From positions 1 to 21,302 of the forward strand of contig DATFRA010000356.1 of the NCBI GenBank assembly GCA_035263705.1: a stretch of DNA of 21,302 nt, given 5' to 3'. The translations under genes and the position numbers were made by a program. The notes beneath the pieces were generated by a model. It worked only from the letters and a program-made list of their open reading frames with translations. It had not been told where the DNA came from and did not search any database. How positions within the stretch are numbered: the stretch's first letter is position 1; each line of letters begins with the position of its first letter. Below, piece by piece: positions 20,585 through 21,302 of the stretch. This stretch comes from DASZHJ01 sp035263705. Its GTDB lineage: Bacteria > Pseudomonadota > Alphaproteobacteria > ATCC43930 > CGMCC-115725.

Positions 20585-21302
20585 ATGGCGGAGATGAAGG
20601 GTATTACCCCCGAGATTCAGAGCCAATGGGCGCGCATTCGCGGTCGTTTGCGCGACGAGGTGGGTGACGCCGCTTACCGAAGCTGGCTCAAGTCCATGAC
20701 TCTCGCGGAATTCAGCAGCGGCCGAATCCGCATCGCCGTGCCGACGAAGTTCCTGCGCGACTGGGTCGCGACCCACTACGCGAGCCGCATCCGCGTGCTC
20801 TGGACCGGCGAGAACAGCGCCGTCGCGGGCGTCGACGTGATCGTGGTCGCGAACGGCGCCCAGGCCCGGGCCGAGCCGGAACCGCCGCCGGCACCCATGG
20901 CGGCGCAAAAGAACGGCCGCGTCGGCGAGATCGAGATGGAGCGCGCCGAGATCGGCGCGCCGCTTGATCCGCGCTTCACTTTCGACAATTTCATCGTGGG
21001 CAAGCCAAACGAGTTCGCCCACGCGGCGGCGCGGCGGGTCGCGGAATGCTGCGTCAGCGAAGCGCAGAGCGTGCCGTTCAACCCGCTCTACCTCTATGGC
21101 GGTGTAGGATTGGGCAAGACACACCTGATGCATGCGATCGCCTGGCACATCCGTACCCAGCACCCGCGGCGGAAGGTGATCTACATGTCCGCCGAGAAGT
21201 TCATGTACCAATTCGTACGCGCGCTGCGGTTCAAGGATACGGTCGCCTTCAAGGAGCAATTCCGGTCGGTCGACGCGCTGATGATCGACGATGTGCAGTT
21301 CA
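20585..21302 (+). CDS. dnaA: Chromosomal replication initiator DnaA, N-terminal part (cut by window edge)
   Basis: The first 239 codons of DnaA, the AAA+ initiator that opens oriC, are present; the frame runs off the window end. Domain I is at about 8-75 (WARIRGRLRDEVGDAAYRSW, VPTKFLRDWVATHYASRIR). A Pro/Ala-rich linker follows at about 88-120. Domain III opens with LDPRFTFDNFIVGKPNEFAHAAA, followed by Walker A GGVGLGKT (172-179) and the Walker B MIDDVQF at the window end. The sensor, domain IV and DNA-binding parts lie outside. The ATG at 20585 has GGGGAG 8 nt upstream. An in-frame ATG at 20594 is a less likely start. Confidence 0.97.
   Translation, partial: MAEMKGITPEIQSQWARIRGRLRDEVGDAAYRSWLKSMTLAEFSSGRIRIAVPTKFLRDWVATHYASRIRVLWTGENSAVAGVDVIVVANGAQARAEPEPPPAPMAAQKNGRVGEIEMERAEIGAPLDPRFTFDNFIVGKPNEFAHAAARRVAECCVSEAQSVPFNPLYLYGGVGLGKTHLMHAIAWHIRTQHPRRKVIYMSAEKFMYQFVRALRFKDTVAFKEQFRSVDALMIDDVQF

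Noticed and set aside
1..21302. CRISPR arrays, tRNA or rRNA genes, insertion sequences, prophage
   Set aside because: No regular short repeats with spacers, no recognisable RNA gene, transposase or integrase was seen; the only direct periodicity is the coding TPR array.

Overview
The window is GC-rich and gene-dense. Gene content and order suggest an alphaproteobacterium, probably of the Rhodospirillales/Rhizobiales type. Supporting signs are the rpsO-pnp pair, the ubiE-ubiB-coaBC-dut run divergent from mutM, an enoyl-CoA hydratase followed by rpsT and dnaA, and an Irr-type Fur regulator with an Irr-box-like operator. No phage, transposase, tRNA, rRNA or CRISPR was seen. The only repeat element recognised is a 130-bp inverted repeat between cysK and the moeB-like gene. 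The genus cannot be fixed from this sequence.

Layout. (1) 2-3275, plus strand: the tail of rpsO, a leader with a strong hairpin, pnp (PNPase), and a glycerophosphodiester phosphodiesterase 6 nt behind it. (2) 3361-7837, plus strand: a redox and iron-stress block. It holds a nitronate-monooxygenase-like flavoprotein with a cysteine-rich C-terminal extension, an Irr-like regulator, a rubredoxin-less rubrerythrin behind an Irr-box-like operator and a good promoter, a protein with two [4Fe-4S] motifs and CCG-type domains, and a DUF3501 protein whose start overlaps the previous stop. (3) 7948-8442, minus strand: a secreted protein with two SH3-like domains. A D-2-hydroxyacid dehydrogenase follows at 8595-9581, plus strand. 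(4) 9603-16016, all minus strand, transcribed right to left: ubiE, ubiB, coaBC, dut, an Rrf2 regulator, cysK and a moeB/thiF-like gene. Most junctions are within a few bases of each other or overlap. This run joins ubiquinone synthesis, CoA synthesis (which consumes cysteine), nucleotide sanitation and cysteine synthesis. (5) 16078-21302, plus strand: mutM, a secreted protein of 14 TPRs, a small secreted protein, an enoyl-CoA hydratase, rpsT with its own promoter and terminator, a 419-nt non-coding leader, and the first 239 codons of dnaA.

The most interesting unit is the block at about 3361-7837. The rubrerythrin has all the di-iron ligands but no rubredoxin domain, so it needs an outside electron donor. 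The neighbouring Fe-S protein and DUF3501 protein, and possibly the upstream flavoprotein, are natural candidates. The adjacent Irr-like regulator and the operator-like palindrome suggest control by iron or heme. The full set looks like an iron-responsive peroxide reductase system; its electron path is a hypothesis. Other oddities are a MutM zinc finger with Arg in place of its last Cys, a CoaBC with Glu at the position of E. coli Cys158, and an Rrf2 regulator without Fe-S cysteines.
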